64,000 nt of DNA from Mucilaginibacter arboris (GTDB lineage: Bacteria > Bacteroidota > Bacteroidia > Sphingobacteriales > Sphingobacteriaceae), in NCBI RefSeq assembly GCF_009754915.1, contig NZ_WPIK01000007.1:1-64000 (forward strand). Reading direction: 5' to 3'. The position numbers and the translations under genes were made by a program. Each line of letters opens with the position of its first letter. Position 1 is the stretch's first letter. This document shows, in pieces, positions 8,254 to 18,360 of the stretch. Under the pieces are notes generated by a model. That model saw only the letters and a program-made list of their open reading frames with translations, searched no databases and was not told the origin of the DNA.

Positions 8254-9513
8254 ATGATTATCGGAATTATTGGTTTAGGCGACATGGGTAAACTTTATGC
8301 AAAAGCTTTTGCACAGAAAGGTTTAGAAGTTTACGGAAGCGATTTGCCCCAGAATTATGAAAGGCTTTGCGAAGAATTAAACCCATACCAGATTAAAGTT
8401 TTTTTAGATGGGAGAGAAACTGCCCAGAACAGCGACCTGCTTATATTTTCTGTAGAAACCGATAAAATCAAAGATGTTGTAGCCCGTTTTGGCCCTTATG
8501 CAAAACCTGGTGCTATTGTAGCCGGGCAAACATCAGTTAAACATCCGGAAATTGCTGCTTTTGAAGAGTTTTTACCTGCTGATGTAAATATCATTACCAT
8601 TCATGCTTTGCACGGACCAGGTTTTGTGCCTAAAGGACAAAAATTAGCAGTTATTCCTCATCGTTGTAATCAAAAAACGTATCAGCAAATGCTGGAGGTT
8701 TTGCAATTGCTGGAAACAGATCTGGTAGAAATGGAGGATTACCATCAGCATGATAAGATTGTTGCAGATACCCAGGCAGTAACACATGTTGGTTTTGAAA
8801 GTATGGGAACAGCATGTGCTACAGCTGGCTTTTATCCCTGGGAAAGTGCAGCTTATATCGGGGGGATTGATAATGTGAAAATTTTGATTATGCTTCGTAT
8901 TTTCAGTTATAAAGCACATGTTTATGCTGGTATGGCTATCCTAAATCCTTATGCAAAGCAGCAGGTAAAACAATATGCCGTTTCTGAATCGGAATTATTT
9001 AAGCTAATGATCCAGGAAGATGAAAAGGAGCTCCGAAAACGTTTGTATGAAGCAAGGGATTTTGTGTTTCACGAAAGCCAGACACCAATTTTGCTGGATG
9101 ATGAAGTTATGAGGGAGTTTTCATTATCGGCAAATTCCAAATTACGCAAACCTAATTCGCACCTCAGCATTTTAAGCATGGTAGATGCCTGGAATAAATT
9201 GCAGGTAAACCCTTATGATAATTTAATTTGCCAGACTCCACCATTTCGGTTACGATTAGGAATAGCAGAATATTTATTTAAAAATGAAGATTTACTGGAA
9301 GAATCTATCGAAACCGCTCTATACGATAAATCGATTCGTGGTGATGACCTGGAATTTCATTCTGCTGTAAGAGACTGGTGTACAATTATAAATTATGGTG
9401 ACATTGATGGATATAAACTGCATTTTAATCATACCCAAAGTTTTTTTAAAGATCGATTGGAACGTGGCCGGCAACTAAGTGCAGAATTAATCCGGCGGTT
9501 AACGGCAGAGTAG
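8254..9513 (+). CDS. Prephenate dehydrogenase (TyrA/Tyr1-like)
   Basis: 419 residues. The N-terminus is an NAD(P)-binding Rossmann fold (IIGLGDMGKLYAKAFAQKG), followed by the family's HALHGPGF segment (~114-121) and a large helical C-terminal domain. The layout resembles the longer fungal Tyr1 type more than the short bacterial TyrA. It would oxidatively decarboxylate prephenate to 4-hydroxyphenylpyruvate in tyrosine synthesis, in the cytoplasm. It lies alone between ribosomal protein units, with no aro genes beside it. No chorismate mutase domain was recognised. Confidence 0.75.
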   Translation: MIIGIIGLGDMGKLYAKAFAQKGLEVYGSDLPQNYERLCEELNPYQIKVFLDGRETAQNSDLLIFSVETDKIKDVVARFGPYAKPGAIVAGQTSVKHPEIAAFEEFLPADVNIITIHALHGPGFVPKGQKLAVIPHRCNQKTYQQMLEVLQLLETDLVEMEDYHQHDKIVADTQAVTHVGFESMGTACATAGFYPWESAAYIGGIDNVKILIMLRIFSYKAHVYAGMAILNPYAKQQVKQYAVSESELFKLMIQEDEKELRKRLYEARDFVFHESQTPILLDDEVMREFSLSANSKLRKPNSHLSILSMVDAWNKLQVNPYDNLICQTPPFRLRLGIAEYLFKNEDLLEESIETALYDKSIRGDDLEFHSAVRDWCTIINYGDIDGYKLHFNHTQSFFKDRLERGRQLSAELIRRLTAE

Positions 9514-9518
9514 ATTTA

Positions 9519-9545
9519 CATGCTGTTTTTATCGCCTGAAAAATA
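9519..9545 (-). repeat. Variant repeat (TAAAAACAGCAT type)
   Basis: Minus strand reads TTTTT-CAGGCGA-TAAAAACAGCATG, six bases after the tyrA stop. It differs from the main family by AC instead of GA before AGCAT. Confidence 0.5.
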
Positions 9546-9580
9546 GTTGCAAAATCTTGTAAAAATATTTCTATAACTGT

Positions 9581-9610
9581 TTGATAATTAATCAAACATT
9601 CCTATCTTTG
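9581..9610 (+). promoter_or_regulatory. Bacteroidetes-type promoter of the rplC operon
   Basis: TTG at 9581-9583, 19-base gap, TATCTTTG at 9603-9610. This matches the consensus well and gives the rplC-rplQ cluster a start independent of rpsJ. Confidence 0.8.
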
Positions 9611-9613
9611 CCG

Positions 9614-9658
9614 TCCCGAAAAGGGAAAGTATGTCTTGAACGAAGCCCTACTGCTTCG
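9614..9658 (+). promoter_or_regulatory. Structured leader of the rplC operon
   Basis: Two small hairpins lie in the ~70-base leader: TCCC/GGGA at 9614-9626, and CGAAGC/GCTTCG at 9641-9658 with a 6-nt loop. They may serve autogenous control by a ribosomal protein; this is inference only. Confidence 0.4.
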
Positions 9659-9685
9659 ATGGACTAAAATAACTTAATTAAGAAA

Positions 9686-10303
9686 ATGTCAGGAATTATT
9701 GGTAAAAAAGTAGGAATGACCAGCATTTTCGATGAAACAGGGAAAAACATTCCTTGTACCGTAATCGAAGCTGGCCCCTGTGTGGTTACACAGGTTAAGT
9801 CTGTAGAAACAGACGGATATGCTGCTGTTCAGCTGGCATACGACGAAAAGAAAGAAAAAAACACTTCCGGTCCTTTAAAAGGCCATTTTTCTAAAGCGGG
9901 GACTACCCCAAAGAAAAAGCTGGTTGAATTCACAACTTTCGAAGATCAAAAATCATTGGGTGACACGGTTACTGTTGAGCTTTTTGCAGCCGGAGACTTT
10001 GTAGATGTTGTAGGAACATCAAAAGGTAAAGGTTTTCAAGGGGTTGTAAAACGTCATGGTTTTGGTGGCGTTGGTATGCAAACGCACGGCCAGCACAATC
10101 GGTTAAGGGCTCCTGGTTCTTTGGGCGCTTCTTCATGGCCTTCCCGTGTATTTAAGGGTATGCGTATGGCGGGGCAAACTGGCAACAGCCGTGTGAAAGT
10201 TCAAAACCTGGAAGTTTTAAGGGTTTATAATGAACAAAATTTATTGGTGGTAAAAGGTTCTATACCTGGTGCTAAAGGTTCATTTGTAATTATCGACAAG
10301 TAA
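9686..10303 (+). CDS. rplC: 50S ribosomal protein L3
   Basis: 205 residues. Starts [20 protein letters not shown] and contains the conserved loop [19 protein letters not shown] (~112-130), including the Gln that PrmB methylates in other bacteria, then the [18 protein letters not shown] segment. Early 50S assembly protein near the peptidyl transferase centre. First gene of the main unit here; its stop overlaps the rplD start (TAATG). Confidence 0.97.
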   Translation: MSGIIGKKVGMTSIFDETGKNIPCTVIEAGPCVVTQVKSVETDGYAAVQLAYDEKKEKNTSGPLKGHFSKAGTTPKKKLVEFTTFEDQKSLGDTVTVELFAAGDFVDVVGTSKGKGFQGVVKRHGFGGVGMQTHGQHNRLRAPGSLGASSWPSRVFKGMRMAGQTGNSRVKVQNLEVLRVYNEQNLLVVKGSIPGAKGSFVIIDK

Positions 10304-10932
10304 TGGAAGTAGTTGTATTAAATGTTTCAGGACAAGAAACTGGTGCCCGGGTGCAGCTTCCTGATTCGGTATTTGGCGTTGAACCTAATGATCATGCCAT
10401 CTATTTAGATGTAAAACAATACCTGGCTAACCAACGTCAGGGAACACATAAATCAAAACAGCGTAACGAAATTGCTGGCTCTACCCGCAAGTTGCATAAA
10501 CAAAAAGGAACAGGCGGTGCCCGTGCCGGTAGTGTAAAATCTCCTTTGTTTAATGGTGGTGGACGTGTATTTGGCCCGCAACCACGCGATTACAGTTTTA
10601 AGCTGAATAAAAAATTAAAGTCATTAGCGCGCAGGTCTGCTTTGTCTTACAAGGCAATTGATAACCATATTGTGGTGCTGGAGGATTTCAATTTTGATTC
10701 TATCAAAACCAAAAACTATATTAATTTAGTTTCCGGTTTAAATTTTGCTGATGAGAAAACTTTATTGGTTCTTCCTGCAGCAAACAATAACATTTATTTA
10801 TCAAGCAGAAATATCAAAAAAGCAAAAGTAATTACTGCCGATCAATTGAGTACGTATGACATACTTAATGCCGGAAGACTTTTGTTAACTGCTAGTTCTG
10901 TTAAAACTTTGGAGGAAGCATTAGCTAAGTAA
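10303..10932 (+). CDS. rplD: 50S ribosomal protein L4
   Basis: 209 residues. The long exit-tunnel loop is visible as [21 protein letters not shown] (~61-81) followed by [20 protein letters not shown]. In E. coli L4 also represses its own operon; whether it does so here is not evident. Overlaps rplC by one base; rplW begins one base after its stop. Confidence 0.97.
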   Translation: MEVVVLNVSGQETGARVQLPDSVFGVEPNDHAIYLDVKQYLANQRQGTHKSKQRNEIAGSTRKLHKQKGTGGARAGSVKSPLFNGGGRVFGPQPRDYSFKLNKKLKSLARRSALSYKAIDNHIVVLEDFNFDSIKTKNYINLVSGLNFADEKTLLVLPAANNNIYLSSRNIKKAKVITADQLSTYDILNAGRLLLTASSVKTLEEALAK

Positions 10933-10933
10933 T

Positions 10934-11227
10934 ATGGAAATTCTAAAAAAACCCTTACTTACAGAAAAAGTAACTCTGTTAACAGAAAAATTAAACCGTT
11001 ATGGTTTCATCGTAGACCCTAAAGCAAATAAAATACAGATAAAAGGAGCAATTGAGGCTATGTATGGCGTTAATGTTATATCTGTAAATACTATGCGGTA
11101 TGCAGGTAAATTGAAAAGTCGTAATACTAAAGCAGGTTCTGTTTCTGGCAGGCCTTCTAAATACAAAAAAGCTATTATTACTTTGAAAGATGGTGAAACG
11201 ATTGATTTTTACAGTAATAATATCTAA
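10934..11227 (+). CDS. rplW: 50S ribosomal protein L23
   Basis: 97 residues, normal length. Conserved features: [17 protein letters not shown] at the start and [14 protein letters not shown] in the tunnel-side loop. L23 forms the docking site for SRP and trigger factor at the exit tunnel; trigger factor itself is encoded near 44.1 kb. Confidence 0.96.
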   Translation: MEILKKPLLTEKVTLLTEKLNRYGFIVDPKANKIQIKGAIEAMYGVNVISVNTMRYAGKLKSRNTKAGSVSGRPSKYKKAIITLKDGETIDFYSNNI

Positions 11228-11235
11228 TTAAGAAA

Positions 11236-12060
11236 ATGGCAGTTAAAAGATTTAAACCGGTTACACCTGGTACCCGTTTCAGAGTTGGAGGCGATTATTC
11301 GGATATTACTACTAATGTTCCTGAAAAATCACTGGTTGTTTCTCATAAAAAATCAGGTGGTAGAAACCATTCTGGTAAAATGACTATCAGAAACGTTGGT
11401 GGCGGACACAAAAAGTCTTATAGGTTAATTGATTTCAAACGTAATAAATTTGATATTCCGGCTACTGTAGCTACTATCGAATATGATCCAAACAGATCAG
11501 CGCGTATTATATTGCTGAATTATGTTGACGGTGAAAAAAGATATATGCTTGCGCCGGAAGGCATTCAGGTTGGACAAACAGTTCTTTCAGGAGATGCAGT
11601 TCCACCAGAAGTTGGCAATACCTTACCTTTAAAAAGTATCCCTCTTGGTTCTATCATTCATAATATTGAAATGAATCCTGGTCAGGGTGGTATAATTGCA
11701 AGATCAGCAGGAACATATGCACAACTATCTGCACGCGACGGCAAATATGCAATTATCAAATTGCCTTCAGGAGAAACCAGAATGATCTTAGCTACTTGTT
11801 TAGCTACTATTGGCACAGTTTCTAACTCTGAGAAAGCAAATGAGGTTTTAGGAAAAGCTGGCCGTAAACGTTGGTTAGGCCGTCGCCCAAGAGTTCGTGG
11901 TGTAGCCATGAACCCGGTTGATCACCCTATGGGTGGTGGTGAAGGCAGGGCTTCCGGAGGCCACCCCCGTTCAAGAAAAGGTTTATTAGCTAAAGGCTTT
12001 AAAACCCGTGATAAAAAGAAATCGTCTGATCGTTACATCATCGAAAGAAAGAAAAAATAA
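11236..12060 (+). CDS. rplB: 50S ribosomal protein L2
   Basis: 274 residues, full length. Shows [22 protein letters not shown] (from ~57) and the C-terminal [21 protein letters not shown] signature containing the His important for peptidyl transfer in E. coli. Ends with a Lys-rich tail. Its stop overlaps the rpsS start by one base. Confidence 0.98.
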   Translation: MAVKRFKPVTPGTRFRVGGDYSDITTNVPEKSLVVSHKKSGGRNHSGKMTIRNVGGGHKKSYRLIDFKRNKFDIPATVATIEYDPNRSARIILLNYVDGEKRYMLAPEGIQVGQTVLSGDAVPPEVGNTLPLKSIPLGSIIHNIEMNPGQGGIIARSAGTYAQLSARDGKYAIIKLPSGETRMILATCLATIGTVSNSEKANEVLGKAGRKRWLGRRPRVRGVAMNPVDHPMGGGEGRASGGHPRSRKGLLAKGFKTRDKKKSSDRYIIERKKK

Positions 12061-12326
12061 TGGCACGTTCAATTAAAAAAGGACCATATATTGATCATAA
12101 CCTGGAAAGAAAAGTTCTGTCCCTGAATGATTCAAACAAAAAATCAGTAGTAAAAACCTGGTCACGCCGCTCCATGATTTCTCCGGATTTCGTTGGTCAT
12201 ACATTTGCGGTACATAACGGAAATAAATTTATTCCGGTTTATGTTACAGAAAACATGGTTGGACATAAGTTAGGGGAATTTTCTCCGACACGTACATTCA
12301 GAGGTCACTCTGAAAAGAAAAAATAA
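12060..12326 (+). CDS. rpsS: 30S ribosomal protein S19
   Basis: 88 residues. Contains the S19 core [41 protein letters not shown] and [16 protein letters not shown]. Head protein that pairs with S13 (rpsM, same cluster). Six bases separate it from rplV. Confidence 0.97.
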   Translation: MARSIKKGPYIDHNLERKVLSLNDSNKKSVVKTWSRRSMISPDFVGHTFAVHNGNKFIPVYVTENMVGHKLGEFSPTRTFRGHSEKKK

Positions 12327-12332
12327 CCGGTA

Positions 12333-12761
12333 ATGGAAGCAACAATAAAAATTAAAAAGTCTGTATTAATCAGGCAGCGCAAAGAGCAAGATAAAGCTCA
12401 GCAAGGCGGAGCTTCTGCTGCTAAGTTACAAAATTGTCCAACCTCACCACGTAAAATGCGTTTGGTAATTGATCTGATCAGAGGAGAAAATGTAGAAAAA
12501 GCTTTGTACATTTTAAAATATACCAATAAAGAAGCAGCGATCAGGGTTGAGAAACTATTGTTATCTGCTATCAAAAACTGGGAGTTAAAAAACGAAGGTA
12601 AACGTGTAGAAGACAGTGCTCTTTTTGTAAAGGAAATATCTGTGGGTGGTGGCCGTCAATTAAAAAGATTGCGCCCTGCCCCTCAGGGCAGAGGTTACCG
12701 GATCAGAAAACGTTCTAACCATGTAACTTTAATAGTAGATTCTAAAAATGATAACATATAA
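12333..12761 (+). CDS. rplV: 50S ribosomal protein L22
   Basis: 142 residues, longer than the usual ~110 because of an N-terminal extension of about 30 residues rich in Lys, Gln and Ala. The core starts at [24 protein letters not shown], and the tunnel loop [23 protein letters not shown] is intact. The region around the [10 protein letters not shown] loop is where macrolide-resistance changes occur in other species; no such change is evident. Confidence 0.96.
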   Translation: MEATIKIKKSVLIRQRKEQDKAQQGGASAAKLQNCPTSPRKMRLVIDLIRGENVEKALYILKYTNKEAAIRVEKLLLSAIKNWELKNEGKRVEDSALFVKEISVGGGRQLKRLRPAPQGRGYRIRKRSNHVTLIVDSKNDNI

Positions 12762-12767
12762 TTTGTA

Positions 12768-13631
12768 ATGGGACAAAAAGCACATCCAATAGGTAACAGG
12801 TTAGGGATCATCAGAGGATGGGATTCTAACTGGTTCGGTGGCAATAATTACTCCGACAAATTAGTGGAAGATGAAAAAATACGTAAATATCTTTCTGTAC
12901 GTATTGCTAAAGGCGGCGTAGCCAAAGTAGTAATTGAGCGTACTTTAAAGCGTATTACGGTAACGATTCACACTGCTCGTCCAGGTATCGTAATTGGTAA
13001 AGGCGGACAAGAAGTTGACAAGATCAAAGAAGAGCTTAAAAAACTGACTAAAAAGGATATTCAAATCAATATTTTTGAGATTAAGCGTCCTGAACTTGAT
13101 GCCCAGTTAGTAGCAGAAGGTGTAGCCAAACAGTTAGAAGCACGTATCTCTTTCCGTAGGGCAATGAAAACTACTATCGCTTCGACCATGAGAATGGGAG
13201 CAGAAGGTATCAAGATCATGTGTTCGGGCCGTTTAGGTGGTGCTGAAATGGCGCGTACCGAGCAATATAAAGAAGGAAGAGTTCCTTTGCATACTTTCCG
13301 TGCTGACATTGATTATGCTTTGGCTGAAGCTTTAACTACTTACGGAAAAATAGGTGTTAAAGTATGGATTTGCAAGGGCGAAGTTTACGGAAAGCGTGAC
13401 CTTTCTCCAAATATTGGTGCTAACACCGGTGTTAATAATAAAGGTGCAAGGCCGGAAGGTGCTCCTGCTTATGGCGACCGTGGTGGCGACAGAAGAAATG
13501 CAGGTGGCGGTGGCGATCGCAGAAATAACAATGACAGAAGATCTGGCGGAGGAAATAACAGCAACCCAAGAGGTGGTGGTAATAACTCTAACCAGAGAGG
13601 CGGCGGTTCACCTGGCGCAAAAAGAAGATAA
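12768..13631 (+). CDS. rpsC: 30S ribosomal protein S3 with a long Gly/Asn/Arg tail
   Basis: 287 residues against ~233 in E. coli. The N-terminal domain, the KH domain GXXG ([21 protein letters not shown], ~70) and the C-terminal domain ([20 protein letters not shown]) are normal. The last ~60 residues are low-complexity repeats built from GGG, NNSN and RGG units, encoded by repetitive DNA at 13455-13620. S3 guards mRNA entry on the 30S; the tail probably binds RNA. Confidence 0.97.
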   Translation: MGQKAHPIGNRLGIIRGWDSNWFGGNNYSDKLVEDEKIRKYLSVRIAKGGVAKVVIERTLKRITVTIHTARPGIVIGKGGQEVDKIKEELKKLTKKDIQINIFEIKRPELDAQLVAEGVAKQLEARISFRRAMKTTIASTMRMGAEGIKIMCSGRLGGAEMARTEQYKEGRVPLHTFRADIDYALAEALTTYGKIGVKVWICKGEVYGKRDLSPNIGANTGVNNKGARPEGAPAYGDRGGDRRNAGGGGDRRNNNDRRSGGGNNSNPRGGGNNSNQRGGGSPGAKRR

Positions 13632-13682
13632 TCAAATTCAAAACGACACAAAAGTTTTGTATCACAGTAAAAGTTTAAAGTA

Positions 13683-14108
13683 ATGCTACAGCCCAAAAGA
13701 ACGAAATTTAGAAAAATGCAAAAAGGCAGAATGAAAGGCCTCGCAACACGCGGTGCAGAACTTTCATTCGGTTCATTCGGCATCAAGTCTTTGGAGCCTG
13801 CCTGGATAACAAGCCGCCAGATCGAATCTGCCCGTATTGCTGTCACCCGTTTTATGAAACGTGAAGGACAAGTATGGATCCGGATTTTTCCAGATAAACC
13901 TGTAACCAAAAAACCTGCAGAAGTACGTATGGGTAAAGGTAAAGGTGCTCCCGAATATTGGGTAGCCGTGGTTAATCCGGGGAGGATCATTTTTGAAGCA
14001 GAAGGTGTATCCCTGGAAACTGCAAAAGAGGCAATGCGCTTGGCAGCTCAGAAATTACCAGTACAAACAAAGTTTGTGGTAAGAAGAGACTACGTAGAAG
14101 CAGAATAA
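13683..14108 (+). CDS. rplP: 50S ribosomal protein L16
   Basis: 141 residues, normal length. Typical [19 protein letters not shown] start, [22 protein letters not shown] (~30) and [15 protein letters not shown]16 positions A-site tRNA. The 51-base gap after rpsC is longer than its neighbours and contains a weak CAAAAC/GTTTTG hairpin. Confidence 0.97.
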   Translation: MLQPKRTKFRKMQKGRMKGLATRGAELSFGSFGIKSLEPAWITSRQIESARIAVTRFMKREGQVWIRIFPDKPVTKKPAEVRMGKGKGAPEYWVAVVNPGRIIFEAEGVSLETAKEAMRLAAQKLPVQTKFVVRRDYVEAE

Positions 14109-14164
14109 TTAATTAACAAATTGAATCCTGAAAGCACAGGCTCTTCAAGCGAAATAAAAACAAG

Positions 14165-14374
14165 ATGAAGAATTCAGAAATTTTAGAACTGTCAACAGAA
14201 GAACTTTCTGCAAGATTAGCAGAAGAGAAAGCTAGCCTGACTAAATTAAAATTTGCGCACACAGTTTCTGCTATTGAAAATCCTTCCCGTATTGCAAAAA
14301 TCAAGAAAGATATAGCTCGTTTAAATACTGAAATTACTAAACGCAAGACGGTACCGGCTTCTGAAACAATTTAA
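14165..14374 (+). CDS. rpmC: 50S ribosomal protein L29
   Basis: 69 residues of two helices ([20 protein letters not shown] ... [21 protein letters not shown]), typical of L29, located by L23 at the tunnel exit. Standard neighbours rplP and rpsQ. Confidence 0.94.
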   Translation: MKNSEILELSTEELSARLAEEKASLTKLKFAHTVSAIENPSRIAKIKKDIARLNTEITKRKTVPASETI

Positions 14375-14388
14375 TTAGTAGAATTAAA

Positions 14389-14643
14389 ATGGAAAGAAAT
14401 TTAAGAAAAACAAGAACAGGATTGGTTGTATCCAACAAGATGGATAAATCTATCGTTGTTTCCGTTGAGCGTAAGGTGAAACACCCTATTTATGGTAAGT
14501 TCGTAAAGAAAACGACTAAGTTCATGGCTCATGACGAAGCAAATACTTGCGGTATAGGAGACACGGTTACCATTATGGAAACCCGCCCTCTTAGCAAGAA
14601 CAAAAATTGGAGATTAGTTCAAATTGTAGAAAAAGCTAAGTAA
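14389..14643 (+). CDS. rpsQ: 30S ribosomal protein S17
   Basis: 84 residues. OB-fold protein with the [19 protein letters not shown] start and [22 protein letters not shown] signature. Early 16S rRNA binder. Its stop overlaps the rplN start. Confidence 0.96.
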   Translation: MERNLRKTRTGLVVSNKMDKSIVVSVERKVKHPIYGKFVKKTTKFMAHDEANTCGIGDTVTIMETRPLSKNKNWRLVQIVEKAK

Positions 14644-15011
14644 TGGTACAGCAGGAATCAAGATTAAATGTAGCTGATAACAGCGGAGCCAAAGAAGTAC
14701 TTGTAATTCGGGTATTAGGTGGCACTGGTAAAAGATATGCTTCTTTAGGCGATAAAATTGTTGTAACTGTAAAAAGCGCTTTGCCATCAGGTAACGTAAA
14801 AAAAGGTACAGTTTCTAAAGCAGTTGTAGTTAGGACCAGTAAAGAAGTTAGAAGAAAAGACGGTTCTTATATTCGTTTCGATGATAATGCTGCTGTTCTT
14901 CTGAATAATCAGGATGAGCCGAGGGGAACCCGTATTTTTGGCCCTGTTGCCAGAGAACTTCGGGAAAAACAATTCATGAAGATTGTATCATTAGCACCAG
15001 AAGTATTATAA
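14643..15011 (+). CDS. rplN: 50S ribosomal protein L14
   Basis: 122 residues, full length. Begins [19 protein letters not shown] and includes the [20 protein letters not shown] region and [25 protein letters not shown] end. L14 forms an intersubunit bridge and is the binding site of the silencing factor RsfS. Confidence 0.97.
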   Translation: MVQQESRLNVADNSGAKEVLVIRVLGGTGKRYASLGDKIVVTVKSALPSGNVKKGTVSKAVVVRTSKEVRRKDGSYIRFDDNAAVLLNNQDEPRGTRIFGPVARELREKQFMKIVSLAPEVL

Positions 15012-15012
15012 G

Positions 15013-15354
15013 ATGGAAAAGAAAAGTAATTCCCAGATCAAATTTAAACTCCGTAAAGGTGATCTGGTAAAAGTAATAGCAGGTGATTCAAAAGGATCTC
15101 AGGGTAAAATTACTGAGGTTTTATTGAGTGAGAGCAGGGCTTTGGTAGAAGGTGCCAATATGGTTACCAAACATACTAAACCTAATGCTGCAAACCCTAA
15201 CGGAGGAATAATTAAAAAAGAAGCACCTATCCATATATCTAATCTTGCTTTGATCGACCCTAAAACAGGTAACAGTACGCGTGTAGGAAAAAAGAGGGAT
15301 GAAAATGGTAAAATGGTCAGGGTAGCTAAAAAATCTGGGGAGGAAATTAAATAA
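15013..15354 (+). CDS. rplX: 50S ribosomal protein L24
   Basis: 113 residues. KOW motif at the N-terminus ([20 protein letters not shown]), then [14 protein letters not shown] and [21 protein letters not shown]. Initiator of 50S assembly. One base after rplN; overlaps rplE by one base. Confidence 0.96.
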   Translation: MEKKSNSQIKFKLRKGDLVKVIAGDSKGSQGKITEVLLSESRALVEGANMVTKHTKPNAANPNGGIIKKEAPIHISNLALIDPKTGNSTRVGKKRDENGKMVRVAKKSGEEIK

Positions 15355-15917
15355 TGGCTTACGTACCAAGATTAAAAGCACAATATAAAGACGATATCCG
15401 CACTGCACTTAAGGATAAATTTCAGTACAAAAGTGTGATGCAGGTTCCAAAACTGGAAAAAATTGCCATCAACCAGGGTGTTGGTGCTGCTACCACTGAT
15501 AAGAAATTAATTGAAACAGCTATAGCAGAACTGAGTACCATTACTGGCCAACAAGCAGTATCGTCCAAATCAAAAAAAGATATTTCCAATTTCAAATTAC
15601 GTAAAGGTATGCCGGTTGGCGTACGTGTAACATTACGTGATAACTATATGTATGAATTTTTGGATCGTTTAATTTCCGTAGCTTTGCCACGTATCCGCGA
15701 TTTCAAAGGTATCAATGATAAAGGTTTTGATGGAAAAGGTAATTATACTTTAGGTATTACCGAGCAAATTATTTTTCCGGAAATCAATATTGATAAGATC
15801 AATAAGATCATGGGTATGGATATAACTTTCGTTACTTCTGCAAAAAATGATGTAGAGGCATTAGAACTTTTGAAATCATTTGGATTACCGTTTAAAAATC
15901 AAAATAACCAACAATAA
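15354..15917 (+). CDS. rplE: 50S ribosomal protein L5
   Basis: 187 residues. Conserved segments include [47 protein letters not shown] and the [16 protein letters not shown] region. Binds 5S rRNA with L18 (rplR, downstream). Shares one base with rpsN. Confidence 0.97.
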   Translation: MAYVPRLKAQYKDDIRTALKDKFQYKSVMQVPKLEKIAINQGVGAATTDKKLIETAIAELSTITGQQAVSSKSKKDISNFKLRKGMPVGVRVTLRDNYMYEFLDRLISVALPRIRDFKGINDKGFDGKGNYTLGITEQIIFPEINIDKINKIMGMDITFVTSAKNDVEALELLKSFGLPFKNQNNQQ

Positions 15918-16186
15918 TGGCTAAAGAAGGTGTAAAGGCGCGTGACGTTAAACGTGCAAAGGCTGTTGCTAAATATGCTGAAAAAAGAGCTGAGTTGAAA
16001 GCTGCCGGTGATTATGTTGCATTAGATAAATTACCTAAAAATGCTTCTCCTGTTCGTCAGCACAACCGTTGCAAATTAACTGGTCGTCCAAGAGGTTATA
16101 TGCGTCAGTTTGGTATTTCAAGGGTAACTTTCCGTGAAATGGCATTAGCCGGTAAAATTCCGGGTGTAAAAAAAGCAAGCTGGTAA
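15917..16186 (+). CDS. rpsN: 30S ribosomal protein S14 (zinc-free type)
   Basis: 89 residues, the long form without the CxxC...CxxC zinc site; only one Cys is present in [21 protein letters not shown]. Followed by a 127-base gap holding a promoter-like box and a repeat copy, so the unit may be split here. Confidence 0.96.
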   Translation: MAKEGVKARDVKRAKAVAKYAEKRAELKAAGDYVALDKLPKNASPVRQHNRCKLTGRPRGYMRQFGISRVTFREMALAGKIPGVKKASW

Positions 16187-16215
16187 CATCCCTGCTATTA
16201 TAACAGCAGAATCGT

Positions 16216-16223
16216 TATCTTTG
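16216..16223 (+). promoter_or_regulatory. Possible -7 box upstream of rpsH
   Basis: TATCTTTG matches TAnnTTTG. The -33 element is weak (CTG at 16192-16194, 21-base gap). If active it starts a second transcript at rpsH. The repeat copy at 16224 begins directly after the box. Confidence 0.4.
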
Positions 16224-16246
16224 CATGCTTCTTTTACGGCATAAAA
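16224..16246 (-). repeat. TAAAAGAAGCAT-family repeat
   Basis: Minus strand reads TTTTA-TGCCG-TAAAA-GAAGCATG. It is the only copy inside the 15-kb rplC-rplQ cluster and lies in its one large early gap. Confidence 0.88.
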
Positions 16247-16313
16247 AATTGAATTGATAACAGGTCGGCAGGAAAGCCCTGCCAGATACCACTATCATAA
16301 TTAATAAAATAAA

Positions 16314-16712
16314 ATGAATACAGATCCAATTGCAGATTATCTTACCAGGGTAAGAAATGCAATCAAGGCAAACCATCGTATTGTCGAAATTCCTGCCTCT
16401 AACCTGAAAAAAGAAATTACAAAAGTTCTTTTTGATAAAGGCTATATCGCTAATTATAAATTTGAGGATACTGCGCCTCAAGGAATTATCAAAGTAGCTT
16501 TAAAATACAATCCGGTTACTAAAATTTCCGCTATCCGTAATTTATCGCGTATCAGCAGGCCCGGATTGAGAAGATATGCCGGTGTTGAAAATATGCCCAG
16601 GGTATTAAATGGTTTAGGCATTGCTATATTGTCAACTTCTAAAGGTGTAATGACTGATAAAGAAGCCAAAGTGAACAATATTGGCGGTGAGGTTTTATGT
16701 TACGTTTATTAA
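16314..16712 (+). CDS. rpsH: 30S ribosomal protein S8
   Basis: 132 residues, normal length. MNTDPIADYLTRVRNAIKA start, SRPGLRRYAGVENMPRVLNGLG and the terminal GVMTDKEAKVNNIGGEVLCYVY are the S8 signatures. In E. coli S8 regulates the spc operon by binding its mRNA; the target is not evident here. Confidence 0.97.
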   Translation: MNTDPIADYLTRVRNAIKANHRIVEIPASNLKKEITKVLFDKGYIANYKFEDTAPQGIIKVALKYNPVTKISAIRNLSRISRPGLRRYAGVENMPRVLNGLGIAILSTSKGVMTDKEAKVNNIGGEVLCYVY

Positions 16713-16727
16713 TCGGAGGAATCAATC

Positions 16728-17285
16728 ATGTCTAGAATAGGAAAAGCACCTGTTGCGTTACCGGCTAACGTAACAATTTCTGTATCAGAAGATAATCTGG
16801 TTACTGTTAAAGGTCCTAAAGGATCATTAGCCCAGCAAGTAGATAGCGATATTACGATTGAGCAAGAAGGCGGACAAATTATTGTTAAACGCCCTTCTGA
16901 ACAAAAACGTCATAAAGCTTTACACGGCTTATATCGTTCTTTAGTTAATAATATGGTTATCGGTGTAACCGAAGGTTATAAATTAGAGCAAGAATTAGTT
17001 GGCGTTGGTTACAGGGCTACAAATACAGGTAATACTTTAGATTTAGTTTTAGGTTATTCTCACCATTATGTATTTGAGTTACCAAAAGAAATTAAAGTTA
17101 CTACTACTGCTGAAAAAGGTAAAAACCCTACGATCATCCTTGAATCTATCGACAAGCAGTTATTGGGTCAGGTTGCAGCAAAAATTCGTTCACTAAGGGC
17201 ACCAGAACCATACAAAGGTAAAGGTATCAAGTTTGTAGGTGAACAATTAAGAAGAAAAGCAGGTAAATCTGCATCTAAAAAATAA
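16728..17285 (+). CDS. rplF: 50S ribosomal protein L6
   Basis: 185 residues. Two L6 repeats with [17 protein letters not shown] start and the [26 protein letters not shown] end. Located near the factor-binding stalk. A GGAGGAATCA sequence sits before its ATG (16712-16721), an unusually good Shine-Dalgarno for this phylum. Confidence 0.97.
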   Translation: MSRIGKAPVALPANVTISVSEDNLVTVKGPKGSLAQQVDSDITIEQEGGQIIVKRPSEQKRHKALHGLYRSLVNNMVIGVTEGYKLEQELVGVGYRATNTGNTLDLVLGYSHHYVFELPKEIKVTTTAEKGKNPTIILESIDKQLLGQVAAKIRSLRAPEPYKGKGIKFVGEQLRRKAGKSASKK

Positions 17286-17290
17286 CTGTC

Positions 17291-17641
17291 ATGTTAGGTA
17301 AATTATCAAGAAGACAAAGAATAAAAAAAGGGATCAGAAAACATTTATCTGGTTCTTCAGAACGCCCACGCTTATCTGTTTTTAGAAGCAACAAGGGTAT
17401 ATACGCACAAGTTATTGATGACTTGTCTGGAAAAACATTGGTTTCTGCTTCCTCTTTATCAAAAGAGTTTACGGCCGAAGGATCTAAATCAGATCAATCA
17501 GTTGCTGTTGGAAAATTGGTAGCAGAAAAAGCAATTGCTGCAGGTATCAAAGAAGTTGTTTTTGACCGTAATGGTTATTTATACCATGGCAGGATCAAAT
17601 CTTTAGCAGAAGGTGCACGTGAAGGTGGTTTAATATTTTAA
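17291..17641 (+). CDS. rplR: 50S ribosomal protein L18
   Basis: 116 residues. [23 protein letters not shown] and [26 protein letters not shown] are the 5S rRNA-binding L18 signatures. Works with L5 (rplE). Confidence 0.97.
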   Translation: MLGKLSRRQRIKKGIRKHLSGSSERPRLSVFRSNKGIYAQVIDDLSGKTLVSASSLSKEFTAEGSKSDQSVAVGKLVAEKAIAAGIKEVVFDRNGYLYHGRIKSLAEGAREGGLIF

Positions 17642-17653
17642 TTCAATCAGCAA

Positions 17654-18172
17654 ATGTCAACTATAAATATAAAAAGAGTTAAATCAAGCGAGATTGAATT
17701 AAAAGATCGCCTGGTTAGTATCCAACGTGTTGCCAAAGTAACCAAAGGCGGACGTACATTCAGTTTTTCGGCTATTGTTGTCGTTGGAGATGAAAATGGT
17801 GTTGTAGGATATGGTTTAGGCAAAGCAAAAGAAGTAACAGAAGCAATTGCTAAAGGAATTGACGATGCTAAAAAGAACTTGGTTAAAGTTCCTATTATTA
17901 ACGGCTCAATTCCTCATGAACAAATTGGAAAGTTCTCCGGAGGTTTTGTATTTATTAAACCGGCTGCAGTTGGTACTGGTGTAATTGCCGGTGGTGCAAT
18001 GCGTGCTGTATTGGAATCAGCAGGTGTGCATAATGTATTGGCAAAATCAAAAGGTTCTTCCAATCCGCATAACGTGGTAAAAGCTACTGTTTCTGCTTTA
18101 TCACAGTTACGTGATGCTTATACTATAGCACAGCAACGTGGAATCGAATTAGGAAAAGTTTTTAACGGTTAA
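17654..18172 (+). CDS. rpsE: 30S ribosomal protein S5
   Basis: 172 residues. Double-stranded RNA-binding-type N-domain ([34 protein letters not shown]) and C-domain ([19 protein letters not shown]). Role in decoding fidelity and in the mRNA entry helicase site. Spectinomycin-loop residues (residues ~26-40) show no obvious change. Confidence 0.97.
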   Translation: MSTINIKRVKSSEIELKDRLVSIQRVAKVTKGGRTFSFSAIVVVGDENGVVGYGLGKAKEVTEAIAKGIDDAKKNLVKVPIINGSIPHEQIGKFSGGFVFIKPAAVGTGVIAGGAMRAVLESAGVHNVLAKSKGSSNPHNVVKATVSALSQLRDAYTIAQQRGIELGKVFNG

Positions 18173-18176
18173 TACA

Positions 18177-18356
18177 ATGGCTAAGATTAAAATTACACAA
18201 GTAAAAAGCGTTATCGACAGAAGTGAACGCCAAAAACTAACAATGAAGGCTTTAGGTTTAAGAAAAATCAGCCAGAGTGTAGAAGTTGAAGCTAATGATG
18301 CTATAGTTGGTATGGTTAGGAGCGTAAATCATTTGGTAGCCGTAGAAAATATTTAA
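18177..18356 (+). CDS. rpmD: 50S ribosomal protein L30
   Basis: 59 residues, MAKIKITQVKSVIDRSERQK...LVAVENI, normal L30 length, in its usual place between rpsE and rplO. Contains the ALGLRKISQSVEV strand-loop typical of the family. Starts four bases after the rpsE stop. Confidence 0.95.
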   Translation: MAKIKITQVKSVIDRSERQKLTMKALGLRKISQSVEVEANDAIVGMVRSVNHLVAVENI

Positions 18357-18360
18357 TATC

